A program made the position numbers and the translations under genes. 35,669 nucleotides of DNA from an uncultured Desulfobacterales bacterium (GTDB taxonomy: Bacteria; Desulfobacterota; Desulfobacteria; Desulfobacterales; G020354645), in the NCBI GenBank assembly GCA_947259865.1, contig CAMYNZ010000002.1, positions 1 to 35,669 of the forward strand. The letters run 5' to 3'. The notes beneath the pieces are model-generated. The model was not told the origin of the DNA. It did no database searches and was given only the letters and a program-made list of their open reading frames with translations. Every line of letters starts with the position of its first letter. Within the stretch, counting starts at the first letter, position 1. Of the stretch, positions 1 to 8,883 are shown in pieces.

Positions 1-55
1 CTTTTTTGTGCTGTATTTGCAATGTCTACGATGACGAAGGTGTTTGACCGGGAAC

Positions 56-190
56 ATGGAATCTTACCAATTCGGCAATCTCGCCATCGCCTTTGACAAA
101 GAAGGGGCTAACCGCTACACCAAGGTGACCTACCCGATCCGCTATGGGAGATTCTGCGAGATAAAAACACCGGAATACTGCTTTCAATAA
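56..190 (+). CDS. 3' end or remnant of an unrecognised gene
   Basis: An open frame runs from about position 35 to the TAA at 188-190, with an ATG at 56 giving 44 residues. The peptide has a coding-like composition, rich in Tyr, Gly and charged residues, and ends in ..KTPEYCFQ. The stop lies 13 bases upstream of the next gene, which has its own ribosome binding site (GGGAGA at 191-196). A stop in the same frame at 32-34 and a different open frame over bases 1-66 suggest either a short gene or the tail of a longer gene broken by a frameshift near 34-60. No clear Shine-Dalgarno precedes the ATG. I do not recognise the family. Confidence 0.3.
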   Translation: MESYQFGNLAIAFDKEGANRYTKVTYPIRYGRFCEIKTPEYCFQ

Positions 191-203
191 GGGAGAACCG
201 GCT

Positions 204-515
204 ATGTTTAAAGTCAGTGTCATGTACCCGAACCAGGAAGGCGCCAGATTCGATATGGAATATTACCGGCACACCCATATGGATCTCGTAAAAAAGCATC
301 TGAAACCTTTTGGACTGGTTAAAATCGGCGTGGAGAAAGGCGTATCGGGTGGCGGCGATCAACCGGCCCCGTATATCTGTATCGGCAAGCTCTATTTCGA
401 ATCGGCCGGTGATTATGACAGGGGCATTGCCGAGGTGGGTCAAATATTACGCGGCGATATTCAAAGATTCACAGACATCACTCCGATTCGACAAATTAGT
501 GAAATATTAGAATAA
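204..515 (+). CDS. EthD family protein
   Basis: This 103-residue protein has the length and layout of the single-domain EthD family (dimeric alpha-beta barrel, ferredoxin-like fold). The N terminus reads FKVSVMYPN, followed by FDMEYYRHTHMDLVKKHL, the conserved block with Tyr and the TH pair. Further on, YICIGKLYFES and a C-terminal DIQRFTDI element fit the second half of the fold. EthD was named for its place in ether-degradation loci, but most family members have no defined reaction, so none is assigned here. GGGAGA at 191-196 is a suitable ribosome binding site for this ATG. It may be translationally linked to the gene fragment just upstream. It lacks a signal peptide and is expected to be cytoplasmic. 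Confidence 0.8.
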   Translation: MFKVSVMYPNQEGARFDMEYYRHTHMDLVKKHLKPFGLVKIGVEKGVSGGGDQPAPYICIGKLYFESAGDYDRGIAEVGQILRGDIQRFTDITPIRQISEILE

Positions 516-522
516 CCCCGGG

Positions 523-540
523 ACTGGATACCAGTTTTTG
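523..540 (+). terminator. weak rho-independent terminator after the EthD gene
   Basis: ACTGG-ATA-CCAGT forms a 5-bp stem with a 3-base loop, followed directly by a run of T. It lies 8 bases after the EthD stop codon. The stem is short, so this is only a plausible terminator. Confidence 0.35.
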
Positions 541-660
541 TCGAAAATTCAGTACTGTCCGACAAAGCCTGAACCTGAAAGGTTTTCATAGATACAGCGT
601 CTATCGTTTTATTTTCCTTCCTATTTTCCCGCGGTTACACCCCTGCGCTTAATTGCAGTA

Positions 661-689
661 TTGATTTTATGCTGTTTTTTTAGTATAAT
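661..689 (+). promoter_or_regulatory. sigma-70 type promoter for the moxR operon
   Basis: TTGATT (661-666) and TATAAT (684-689) are separated by exactly 17 bases, a near-consensus housekeeping promoter. It would start a transcript near 696 with a leader of about 140 bases before the MoxR gene. Apart from this and the weak terminator, the gap from 516 to 837 shows no gene; it is AT-rich downstream of the promoter. Confidence 0.6.
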
Positions 690-837
690 TCAAATTACTT
701 ACAAAAATCTGCCCGCCTTAAAGCCGAAAATATTTTCAGTTGTTTCGGAACGCGTGAATTTTATCCCGTAGAAAAAGTAATACCCCAAAAAATTTAATCT
801 GAATTTTTGAAAGTTATTATGAAAAGGTTGATTGAAC

Positions 838-1800
838 ATGGGAACTGCAAATTTGGAAACCGTTAGCGTGTCCGGCCGGGAAATTTATCAAAAGATATAT
901 GACAACATTCAAAGGGTGATGAAAGGGCAATCAGATGCCATCCGCAAGCTTTTGTCTGCCTTTGTCAGCGGCGGGCATGTTTTGCTGGATGACTACCCGG
1001 GAACCGGCAAAACCACCCTGGCCAAAGCCCTGGCACTCTCTATCGATGCCGAATTCAAGCGCATACAATTTACGCCGGATCTATTACCGTCTGATATCCT
1101 GGGGATTTCTGTTTTTGACCAAAACGATCAATCTTTTCATTTTCATGCAGGACCCATATTCGCCAATATTGTTCTGGCCGACGAGATCAACCGGGCCTCA
1201 CCCCGAACCCAATCCGCGCTGCTGGAAGCCATGGCGGAGTCCCAGGTCAGCATTGACGGCAAATTGAGACAGCTGGAGGATCTTTTTTTCGTCATTGCCA
1301 CCCAGAATCCGGTGGAATCCCGGGGAACCTACCCCCTGCCGGAGGCTCAAATGGATCGATTTGCCCTCCAGTTCAGCCTTGGATATATAACCCCCGAAGA
1401 AGAGGTGGCTGTTTTAACAGACCAGATGCAGCACCATCCCATCGATACCATTGAACCCTGTGTTTCCATGCAGGAAATTATCATTCTGAAACAGCAGGTA
1501 AAGCAGGTGCGCATCAGTCCGGAAATGAAGCGCTACCTGGTGGATCTAGTGAATACAACCCGATCATCGGCCGGTGTTCAGTTAGGGGCCAGCCCAAGAG
1601 CGTCGCTGGCGTTAATGAAGGTCTCCCAGGCCCTGGCCCTTTTTGATGGCTATGAATTCGTGACCCCCGAACACATCCAGGAAGTTGCCGTGCCGGTGAT
1701 TGGCCACCGTCTGGTGATGGATCCCCAGGCCCGTTTTTCCGGAACAACTGCCGAAGGCATCGTGGAAGAAATTCTCAAATCTGTCCCGGTCCCGGCCTGA
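838..1800 (+). CDS. MoxR-family AAA+ ATPase
   Basis: This 320-residue AAA+ ATPase belongs to the MoxR family (AAA_3 plus AAA lid), chaperone-like ATPases usually linked to DUF58 and VWA proteins. Walker A GTGKTT is at residues 56-61, the Walker B Asp-Glu in IVLADEINRASPRTQ at about 115-116, the sensor-1 Asn in ATQNPVE at about 157, and GTYPLPEAQMDRF carries the family's sensor-2-like block. A TTG at 832 is also in frame, but AAGG at 824-827 sits better relative to the ATG at 838. The next two genes encode a DUF58 protein and a membrane transglutaminase, the classic MoxR-DUF58-TgpA operon. The true substrate or assembly partner cannot be read from the sequence. Confidence 0.9.
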   Translation: MGTANLETVSVSGREIYQKIYDNIQRVMKGQSDAIRKLLSAFVSGGHVLLDDYPGTGKTTLAKALALSIDAEFKRIQFTPDLLPSDILGISVFDQNDQSFHFHAGPIFANIVLADEINRASPRTQSALLEAMAESQVSIDGKLRQLEDLFFVIATQNPVESRGTYPLPEAQMDRFALQFSLGYITPEEEVAVLTDQMQHHPIDTIEPCVSMQEIIILKQQVKQVRISPEMKRYLVDLVNTTRSSAGVQLGASPRASLALMKVSQALALFDGYEFVTPEHIQEVAVPVIGHRLVMDPQARFSGTTAEGIVEEILKSVPVPA

Positions 1801-1909
1801 AGGGGCTGTCTGTGCGAAAGCTTCGCCTTTTCTGGCGGAGCTAAGATAGGTCTTGCCGTGCGGGAGAGTACGCTTTAGGCCTGCGGGAGCATTCGGTTTT
1901 TGCAAAGTC

Positions 1910-3262
1910 ATGAAACGAATTTTATACAATACTTTCCGCCTTACCTATGCCGCTAAAAAATGGTTTGCGAGGAAATTCACGGCCAGCGGACGGGTGGTTG
2001 TTTTATGCCTGGCGGCTTCCGCGTTTGTCGGCCTGGATACCAAACAAACCATGGCCTATCAGGCATTTACTTTTCTACTGGCTATCGTGGTTATCGCCAT
2101 GGTGTCCAGCCTGTTTTTTCGCTGTCGCCTCAGCGTTACCCGGATCTTGCCCCGTTTCGGTACCGCCGGTGTAAAACTGGCCTACCGCATTGTGGTTAAA
2201 AACCAAACCGGTAAAACTCAAAGCGGACTGACAATTTTTGAAAACTTTGAGGATCCCTGTCCGAGTTTTAAAGAATTCAACGAAACACCCGAACCGGCAG
2301 AAAAGAAGCGGAATCTATTTGACAGAACTTTTGGATACTATCGCTGGCTCTGGTTGATTTCAAAAAAACAGCAGGCCGCAACCCGGGCAGTGACGATGCC
2401 GCCGCTTCAACCCAACAGCGAAACAGAAGTCCTCATCGAAATTACACCTTCACACAGAGGGATTGTCAGCCTCACCGGTTTCACGATTGCCCGCCCTGAT
2501 CCTTTCGGTTTTTTCAATGCCTGCATGACCGTTTCTCTGCCGCAATCCCTTTTGATTCTGCCAAAGCGCTATGATCTGCCGCCGGTGGGACTTTCCGGGA
2601 CTCGAAGATACCAATCCGGCGGGGTCGCACTGGCTTCAACCGTAGGGGATTCAGAAGAATTTGTATCCCTGCGGGATTACCGCCCCGGGGATCCGCTTCG
2701 AAAAATTCACTGGAAAAGCTGGGCCAAAATCGGCAAGCCGGTCATAAAAGAATACCAGGATGAATTTTTTGTCCGGCACGCGTTGATCCTGGATACGTTT
2801 CAAAAAACAGAGCACAGTGAAATTTTAGAAGAAGCCGTATCGATAGCGGCTTCTTTTGCCTGTGAGATCCAGACCCAGGAGTCACTGCTGGATCTGATGT
2901 TTGTAGGCCTTGAAGCCTATTGCTTTACATCCGGAAGAGGCCTGGCCCATACAGACAAGATGTTGGAAATTCTGGCGGCCGTTGTCGGGTGCCGTGACAA
3001 ATCATTCGATTATCTGACGCCCGTGGTCATCAGCAGGGCGTCAATGCTGAGCGGTTGTATCTGTGTATTTCTTGGCTGGGATGAAGAAAGAAGAAAATTA
3101 ATTGGCTATCTTAAAGCCCTGGGCATACCGGTCCTGGTGCTGGTCATCACAAATGGCGAGGGCAGCAGTGACGGTTATGATCCCGGGCCGATGCTGGATA
3201 AACCGGAAGATTTCCACCTGCTGCCATCGGGAAAAATTCAAGAAGGATTGATGGAACTATGA
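1910..3262 (+). CDS. DUF58 domain-containing membrane protein
   Basis: A 450-residue protein with two N-terminal membrane segments (roughly residues 27-45 and 50-70). A central DUF58 signature lies at about 245-275: EEFVSLRDYRPGDPLRKIHW, matching the family pattern FxxLRxYxPGDxxRxIxW. The C-terminal half is a VWA-like fold (HALILDT start), as in other DUF58 proteins. The ATG at 1910 was chosen because the membrane segments follow directly; an in-frame TTG at 1853 would add 19 unlikely residues. The stop overlaps the start of the next gene (ATGA at 3259-3262), showing translational coupling. DUF58 proteins are MoxR partners of unclear biochemical role. The 109-base gap after MoxR holds a small GCGAA/TTCGC hairpin (1814-1826). 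Confidence 0.85.
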   Translation: MKRILYNTFRLTYAAKKWFARKFTASGRVVVLCLAASAFVGLDTKQTMAYQAFTFLLAIVVIAMVSSLFFRCRLSVTRILPRFGTAGVKLAYRIVVKNQTGKTQSGLTIFENFEDPCPSFKEFNETPEPAEKKRNLFDRTFGYYRWLWLISKKQQAATRAVTMPPLQPNSETEVLIEITPSHRGIVSLTGFTIARPDPFGFFNACMTVSLPQSLLILPKRYDLPPVGLSGTRRYQSGGVALASTVGDSEEFVSLRDYRPGDPLRKIHWKSWAKIGKPVIKEYQDEFFVRHALILDTFQKTEHSEILEEAVSIAASFACEIQTQESLLDLMFVGLEAYCFTSGRGLAHTDKMLEILAAVVGCRDKSFDYLTPVVISRASMLSGCICVFLGWDEERRKLIGYLKALGIPVLVLVITNGEGSSDGYDPGPMLDKPEDFHLLPSGKIQEGLMEL

Positions 3263-5271
3263 AAACGCCGTCGCTTCTGCTGGGTGCCGCCCTGATATTC
3301 TGGGGATGGCAGACCGGCTTATGGATTTTAGCCGTGGTGATGGCGATTGTCTTTGAGAGCGCGCGTCTCATCCGTTTGAGATGGGATCTGTCTACCGCGG
3401 ATTTCAGGCGTATCTCGGATCTGTGTAGTTTGCTGTTTGTGATCCTGCTAGTTTATCTCTTAGTATCGGACCGGTCCGATTATTTTCTGATTGTGCTTGT
3501 CAAATGGCTGCCGATCATCTTTTTCCCGCTCCTGGTTGCGCAAGCCTATGCAACCAGGGATCGTGTAGACATAAGTGCACTTTTTTTATTGCTGAGAAAG
3601 AAGAAGAAAGAAGATAAAAAACAAAAATCCACCGCCGTTAACCTGACCTATCCCTATTTCGCCATTTGTATTTTATCTGCCAGTGCAGCCAATGTCAGGG
3701 ATGTCTATTTTTACCTGGGTCTGTTCGGCCTTTCCGCCCTGGCCTTCTGGTTTGTGCGGTCAAAAAGATTTTCTGTCCTGCTTTGGCTGGGTCTGATAGC
3801 CATTGCCGGCGGTACCGGTGTGGCAGGGCATATCGGACTGCATAGCCTTCAACTCACAATTGAACAAAAAGGACTGGAATGGTTCACCGGTTTTAATCAT
3901 CAAGGGATAGATCCTTTTCAGACCCAAACCGCCATTGGTGATATCGGATTGCTGAAACCGTCGAGCAGGATTATCTTCAGGGTAAAACCCGAAGATTCTC
4001 AGACCACTCCCATGTTTCTGCGCGAAGCGATATATGACGCTTACAGCTTCTCAATGTGGTTCATCTCTAAATCTGAGTTTACGCCCGTGAGACCGGAAAA
4101 GAACGGAACGTCCTGGCACTTCAAGCGCGGCGCTGCCCATCATCGTTCAATCATTGTTTCTTCAAAGCTTTACAAAGGCGAAGGGGTATTAAAACTGCCG
4201 GGCGGTGCGTTTCAGGTAGACCGATTGCCGGTGGTCAAAATGGAGCGAAACATATTCGGCACCGTGAAAGTGGAAGGGGGACCCGGCCGGGTGGATTACC
4301 GGGTTCGCTTTGATAAGGCTTCCGACAGCGGCAGTCCGCCGGTGCCAATGGATCTTTTTATCCCGGCCAAAGAAAAACCGGCCCTCGATAAAATCGTCAG
4401 CCAACTGGGACTTGAAGGAAAGCCACCAACACAGATATTGAAGACGGTCGAAACCTTTTTCCGAAAAAATTTCAGCTATTCCCTTTTACTGAGCGGCCAG
4501 GGGCCTAGTTCAACCCCGCTAGCGACATTTTTGCTGCAAACCCGCTCCGGACACTGTGAATACTTTGCAACGGCAACCGTACTTCTTCTGCGGGCCGCCG
4601 GTATACCGGCACGCTACGTAAAGGGCTATTCGGTTCACGAATTCAGCCATCTGGAAAACCGATTTGTTGTCCGTGACCGGCATGCCCATGCCTGGACGTT
4701 GGTGCACCTGGCCGGCGCCTGGTACCCATTTGATACAACCCCGGCTGCCTGGGCCAGCATCGAGGACGCGGCTGCTCCCGGTTGGGAATTTATCTCCGAT
4801 TTCCTGTCCTTTTGCCGCTTCAAACTCATGGAGTGGATACGGCAGGCAAGAAAGAGCAGCGCAATAAAATATGTGTGGTGGCTGGCTGTCCCGATTTTAT
4901 TTATACCCCTGCGCCGGTTTTTGGGCCGCAAGCAGGTGTCACGGGATGATGCCGGAAACCCGCTGCAGGAAACCGCGCATCTTTTGACCGGCTCGGATTC
5001 CGAGTTCTATATGATCGAGAAAGCCCTGAACAAATCAGGTTTTGTGCGGCACCCATCGGACACTTTACAAAACTGGATCACAAAATTGCAACATAATCGA
5101 AGCGCAATCTCCTGGATGAAGGGCTTGAGATCCATCCTGGAACTTCACTACCGCTATCGCTTCGATCCCAACGGTATCCAATCAACAGAGAGGGCTGCAT
5201 TAAAATCCGGTGTACAAGCATGGCTGGACGAATATAACAAAATTCCGGACAACCGAGCCCAAAAATCTTAA
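3259..5271 (+). CDS. TgpA-like membrane transglutaminase (DUF3488/transglutaminase-like)
   Basis: This 670-residue protein starts with several hydrophobic segments in the first 200 residues (DUF3488-like), continues with a periplasmic domain, and carries a transglutaminase-like core. The catalytic triad is visible: Cys433 in SGHCEYFAT, His477 in RHAHAWTLV, and Asp492 in WYPFDTTP. A last membrane segment (about 535-553) is followed by a cytoplasmic tail resembling the DUF4129 region. This matches TgpA of Pseudomonas, a membrane-bound periplasmic transglutaminase encoded with MoxR and DUF58 partners. It is the last gene of the operon, overlapping the DUF58 gene by four bases. The natural protein substrate is unknown. 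Confidence 0.88.
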   Translation: MKTPSLLLGAALIFWGWQTGLWILAVVMAIVFESARLIRLRWDLSTADFRRISDLCSLLFVILLVYLLVSDRSDYFLIVLVKWLPIIFFPLLVAQAYATRDRVDISALFLLLRKKKKEDKKQKSTAVNLTYPYFAICILSASAANVRDVYFYLGLFGLSALAFWFVRSKRFSVLLWLGLIAIAGGTGVAGHIGLHSLQLTIEQKGLEWFTGFNHQGIDPFQTQTAIGDIGLLKPSSRIIFRVKPEDSQTTPMFLREAIYDAYSFSMWFISKSEFTPVRPEKNGTSWHFKRGAAHHRSIIVSSKLYKGEGVLKLPGGAFQVDRLPVVKMERNIFGTVKVEGGPGRVDYRVRFDKASDSGSPPVPMDLFIPAKEKPALDKIVSQLGLEGKPPTQILKTVETFFRKNFSYSLLLSGQGPSSTPLATFLLQTRSGHCEYFATATVLLLRAAGIPARYVKGYSVHEFSHLENRFVVRDRHAHAWTLVHLAGAWYPFDTTPAAWASIEDAAAPGWEFISDFLSFCRFKLMEWIRQARKSSAIKYVWWLAVPILFIPLRRFLGRKQVSRDDAGNPLQETAHLLTGSDSEFYMIEKALNKSGFVRHPSDTLQNWITKLQHNRSAISWMKGLRSILELHYRYRFDPNGIQSTERAALKSGVQAWLDEYNKIPDNRAQKS

Positions 5272-5281
5272 CACGACCATT

Positions 5282-5315
5282 GATCCCAAACAGAAGGGGA
5301 TCGAAATTTAAATTT
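5282..5315 (+). terminator. possible terminator after the transglutaminase gene
   Basis: GATCCC (5282-5287) and GGGATC (5297-5302) form a 6-bp stem with a 9-base loop, followed by an A/T tract ending in TTTT. It lies between two converging genes. It is weak because the T run is interrupted. Confidence 0.3.
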
Positions 5316-5383
5316 TGGCCTTCGACTGCTCCCGGAGCATTCAGCCGCTTGTCAGGTTCAAACATTTTTGTCTGTGCACACCA

Positions 5384-6760
5384 TCACGGCTCCGTTTTCT
5401 GTTTAATCATCCGATGCCTGTCTCTCAACAAAGATAACGCCCAGGTGGCTATTTCAAGGGTTGGGAAGACCATTATCCTGTTTTGGGATTCAAACCTTTT
5501 GGCGACCTCCCGCGTATTGGGGCCGTAGGTCCAGGCTATCACGGGCTTGCGGGCAGGGGATTCTTCCAGCACCTGATTAAGTGCCTCGGACACGTCAAGA
5601 AAAGAGAACTCGGGCAGCGGCGCAATGGCGATACAGATAACACCGTCAACAGCCGGATCGTTCAACACGGCCTTTAGGGCTGCCGAATACACTTTGTGTG
5701 CGCTGTTGAGCATAACTGCCGGCCAGATATCAAGGGGATTGCCGAGGGGCATCCAGCCGGGGGAAAGTGCTGCCAGTTGATTAACTGTTCGGGGCGATAA
5801 AACGGCAAGCTCCAGGCCATGTTTTTCCAATCCATCACTGACCATAATTCCCGCCCCGCCACTGTAGGTGATTACACCGACGCGACTGCCTTCCATGGGG
5901 GGCAGGTTATGCAAGGTCTTTACGGCATGGGACATTTGTCCCCCTTCTTCCAAAAATGTAACACCCACCTGTTTTAAACCTGCTTTAACCACCTGATAAT
6001 TACCGGCCATGCTGCCGGTATGAGACATCGCCGCCCTGGCGCCTGTTTTGCTGCTGCCGCTTTTGTGCACCACAATCGGCTTTTCCTTAACTATCCGGCC
6101 GGCCAGTGTAAGAAAATCCCTGCCCTGGTTCATGCCTTCCATGTGAATGGCGATAATCTTTATTTCAGGATCCCGGCCTAAATACTTCAATGCGTCATAA
6201 AACCCGACATCACAGGCATTGCCCAGATCAACAGCTTTACCTATCTTTCCGCTAAACATGTTGGGTCCTACCAGATGGATACCGGATTGACATATTAAAC
6301 CCACCGGCACTCTATCTTTGGTCACCGGCATAAATGAAGTTGTGAAATTGTCAAAACTGTTGATCACCCCCAGGGTATTGGGACCCAGAATCCTGATCCC
6401 ATTGCTTGCAGCGATGTCTGTCATTTGCCGCTGCATCTCTTTGCCGTGCTGATCCGCATCGGTGAATCCCTGGTTAACAACGATAGCTGCTTTAATTTTT
6501 GCAGCAACGCAGTCTTTGAGAATATTAACCGTCATCTCCCGCGGCGCGCTTATAACTGCCAGATCGATTTTCTTTTTTACGGCTTTTACATTGGGATACG
6601 CTTTTTGTCCGAGGATTTCGGTGCTGTTGGGATTAACGGGATATATTTTGCCGCCATAGCCGAATGCGATCATGTTTTCCATGAGATTGAAGGCCCCCGG
6701 CCCGCTCCTGCGACTAATCCCAATAAGGGCCACGCTGTTGGGATTCATAAAATTTTGCAT
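5384..6760 (-). CDS. ADP-forming acyl-CoA synthetase alpha subunit / CoA-binding protein
   Basis: This 458-residue protein has the architecture of the alpha subunit of ADP-forming acetyl-CoA synthetase. It begins with a CoA-binding Rossmann domain (NPNSVALIGISRRSG, PVNPN). A succinyl-CoA-ligase-like domain follows (LGPNTLGVIN, CQSGIHLVG), then the third ligase-CoA domain from about residue 290 (VGVITYSGGAGIMVSDGLE). The phosphorylated His is probably His247 in AAMSHTGSMAG. These enzymes convert acyl-CoA, ADP and phosphate to acid, CoA and ATP, and need an ATP-grasp beta subunit. No beta subunit is in this window, so the partner must be encoded elsewhere. AAGG lies 8 bases before the ATG. A minus-strand TTGACA at 6831-6836 could be its promoter -35 box, but the -10 is poor. 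Confidence 0.82.
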   Translation of the reverse strand: MQNFMNPNSVALIGISRRSGPGAFNLMENMIAFGYGGKIYPVNPNSTEILGQKAYPNVKAVKKKIDLAVISAPREMTVNILKDCVAAKIKAAIVVNQGFTDADQHGKEMQRQMTDIAASNGIRILGPNTLGVINSFDNFTTSFMPVTKDRVPVGLICQSGIHLVGPNMFSGKIGKAVDLGNACDVGFYDALKYLGRDPEIKIIAIHMEGMNQGRDFLTLAGRIVKEKPIVVHKSGSSKTGARAAMSHTGSMAGNYQVVKAGLKQVGVTFLEEGGQMSHAVKTLHNLPPMEGSRVGVITYSGGAGIMVSDGLEKHGLELAVLSPRTVNQLAALSPGWMPLGNPLDIWPAVMLNSAHKVYSAALKAVLNDPAVDGVICIAIAPLPEFSFLDVSEALNQVLEESPARKPVIAWTYGPNTREVAKRFESQNRIMVFPTLEIATWALSLLRDRHRMIKQKTEP

Positions 6761-6902
6761 GAAGTAACCTTTTTAATAACTTATAAAGGGTTGCGTATGG
6801 TGAAATAAATGTGGCAAAGTAATGACCGGGTGTCAATCATGAATAATAGAGTTTGGGCAGCCGCCTTCAGGCTGTCAACGGGCAGCACCTACGAGGTGGA
6901 CA

Positions 6903-8528
6903 TTGCAATTTTCCTATTCTCAAAAAAGAGAGTCCCGTAGTTTTGCGCAACGGTCGGTAGCTATGGGGTGCCGGGGTATGGTTGCATCAAGCCAGCAATT
7001 AGCAACTCTTAGCGGTTATAAAGCGTTGAACAAAGGCGGAAACGCCATAGATGCTGCAGTCGCCATGGTAAGCACCTTAAGTGTGGTGGAACCCCATTCG
7101 GTCGGTATTGGCGGTGATGCCTTCGCGCTGATCTATCTGGCAGAGGAAGATAAGCTCATTGGTATAAACGGCAGTGGTCGGGCACCCTATCGCGCGAACC
7201 TTGATTGGTTCAGCCAAAGGCAGATCGAAGTTATGCCTGAAAGGGGGATTTTATCCGTAACGGTTCCGGGTGCTTTGCATGCCTGGGCAAAAGTCGTTGA
7301 ACGTTATGGTAACTTAGGGCTAAACCAGCTGCTGGAGGATGCTATAGACTATGCTGAAAATGGATTTCCTGTCACCGAGGTTATTGCCGGTGAATGGAAA
7401 AACGCAAAAGATTTACTCCTCGCTCACAAGAGCGCATCAAAAGTCTACCTTGTAAATGGTGACGTCCCCCATCCAGGGCAAATTTTCCATAATAAGGATC
7501 TAGCCCGAACCTATCGGAAAATTTCGTCAGAGGGGACCGCCAGCTTTTACCGGGGTGATATTCGTGATGCCATTATAGCGTTTTCAAGCCGAAATGGCGG
7601 TCTGCTCTCGCAAGAGGATTTTGAAAATCATGAATCGACCTGGGTACAACCCCTGGCGACCGATTACCGGGGATACACTGTTTACGAGTTGCCGCCCAAC
7701 GGGCAAGGTATTGCAGCTCTGGAAATGTTAAATATTCTGGAAGGATACGATATGGGTCGCATGGATTACAACGGCCCGGAACATCTTCATCTTCTTATCG
7801 AGGCTAAGAAAGCTGCATTTGGTGATCGAGACAACTGGGTCACGGATCCCGCATTCGAGGACGTGCCGGTCAGCAGATTAATATCAAAAGAATATGCAGA
7901 TCAAGTCAGACAAAGGATCAATCACAAAAAAGCCACGGTCCCCCCCCTGCCTTCTCTTCCATCAAAAGGTACGGACACGGCCTATGCCACAGCCGTTGAT
8001 CAAAGTGGAAATGCGGCTTCTTTCATAAGCAGTATCTATATGCCATTTGGTTCCGCAATGGTAGTGGATGGAACCGGCATTGTGCTCCAAAACCGGGGGC
8101 ACGCTTTCTCATTAAACCCCGTTGACCGCAATAAGTTGGAACCGCACAAACGACCTCTGCATACCATCATACCGGCGATGGTCTTTAAAGACGGTCGTTT
8201 TATCATGAGCTTCGGTGTTATGGGTGGAGACATGCAACCCCAGGGGCACGTACAATTTTTGATAAATCTCATTGATTTCAAAATGAATCTCCAGGAAGCG
8301 ATTGATGCGCCAAGAATAAGACACTTTAAGGGGCGAGAGGTGTATTTGGAAGACGGCATCCCGGACGCTGTGTTTTCGGCGTTGCAGGATAGGGGCCATC
8401 GCATCATTCAAACTCCCGGGCCGGTTAACCAGGTCGGTGGGGGACAGGCCATTTACCTGGATAGCCGCCAAAAATTGCTATGTGGGGCATCCGACCGAAG
8501 GAAAGACGGAGTCGCTATTGGGTATTAA
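6903..8528 (+). CDS. gamma-glutamyltransferase-like Ntn hydrolase
   Basis: This 541-residue protein belongs to the gamma-glutamyltranspeptidase family, made as a proenzyme that cuts itself before a catalytic Thr. Family motifs include GYKALNKGGNAIDAAVAM and VVEPHSVGIGGDAF near the N terminus and HTIIPAMVFKDGR and FGVMGGDMQPQGH in the C-terminal part. The likely nucleophile is Thr359 in KGTDTAYATAVD, which would give about 358- and 183-residue chains, the usual sizes. The start is TTG; GAGG at 6893-6896 lies 6 bases upstream, inside a small CACCT-ACG-AGGTG hairpin (6887-6899). There is no signal peptide, so it is probably cytoplasmic, unlike the classic periplasmic Ggt. Substrate could be glutathione or another gamma-glutamyl or amide compound. 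Confidence 0.85.
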   Translation: MQFSYSQKRESRSFAQRSVAMGCRGMVASSQQLATLSGYKALNKGGNAIDAAVAMVSTLSVVEPHSVGIGGDAFALIYLAEEDKLIGINGSGRAPYRANLDWFSQRQIEVMPERGILSVTVPGALHAWAKVVERYGNLGLNQLLEDAIDYAENGFPVTEVIAGEWKNAKDLLLAHKSASKVYLVNGDVPHPGQIFHNKDLARTYRKISSEGTASFYRGDIRDAIIAFSSRNGGLLSQEDFENHESTWVQPLATDYRGYTVYELPPNGQGIAALEMLNILEGYDMGRMDYNGPEHLHLLIEAKKAAFGDRDNWVTDPAFEDVPVSRLISKEYADQVRQRINHKKATVPPLPSLPSKGTDTAYATAVDQSGNAASFISSIYMPFGSAMVVDGTGIVLQNRGHAFSLNPVDRNKLEPHKRPLHTIIPAMVFKDGRFIMSFGVMGGDMQPQGHVQFLINLIDFKMNLQEAIDAPRIRHFKGREVYLEDGIPDAVFSALQDRGHRIIQTPGPVNQVGGGQAIYLDSRQKLLCGASDRRKDGVAIGY

Positions 8529-8611
8529 TATTTGGATCATCTCCCAATTAGTTGTAGCAGATTAAGGCAAATCAAGTGAATAATTTTCAAGTCAGCAGGT
8601 ATGGTCATAGA

Positions 8612-8883
8612 GGGTCCAAGGGGTCGAGGATTCAAGGGTTCGAGTGAAAGGATATGAACCAAGACAACCCTTGATTACATTAGGATGCATTACATTTCTT
8701 ATGGTTCGATTTTTGAACTGGAACCCCAGATATTAAAAGCCGGGGATTTAGGCTTCATTGAAAAAGGTGAATTGGGTACAGCAAAAAAAGACAAAGCAGA
8801 AATAGAGAGAATGTTAAAAGCGCTGATAAAATCTTTAGAAAACAAACCCTTGAATCCTTGACCCCGGGAATCCTTGGACCCTC
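8612..8883 (+). mobile_element. decayed S23/IVS-like element with terminal inverted repeats
   Basis: The left end (8612-8644, GGGTCCAAGG..) and the right end (about 8843-8883, reverse complement GGGTCCAAGG..) are imperfect inverted repeats; both carry GTCCAAGG and GGATTCAAGGGTT. Between them lies the 3' part of a four-helix-bundle (23S rRNA intervening-sequence-type) protein gene. Such genes are often flanked by inverted repeats that pair to form the IVS stem. The unit here is about 270 bp, too short for a full element, because the 5' part of the gene is missing. Immediately right is a perfect 10-bp-stem hairpin (8882-8906, TCTTCTCCAA / TTGGAGAAGA). Confidence 0.55.
8685..8861 (+). pseudogene. 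four-helix-bundle (S23/IVS) protein, C-terminal fragment
   Basis: The frame reads 58 residues from MHYISYGSIFELE to ..ALIKSLENKPLNP and stop at 8859-8861. This matches the last half of the four-helix-bundle (S23 ribosomal/IVS) protein family: an ISxGSxxELE helix, then the helix ending in ERMLKALIKSL. The N-terminal roughly 60 residues are absent, and upstream frames contain stops, so this is a truncated gene. A second trace of the same C terminus (IKSLENKPLNP) is found in the repeat near the right end of the window on the minus strand. Confidence 0.65.

Noticed and set aside
108..443. Minus-strand open frame of 111 codons
   Set aside because: It overlaps the EthD gene, which has a family match and a ribosome binding site; the antisense translation resembles nothing.
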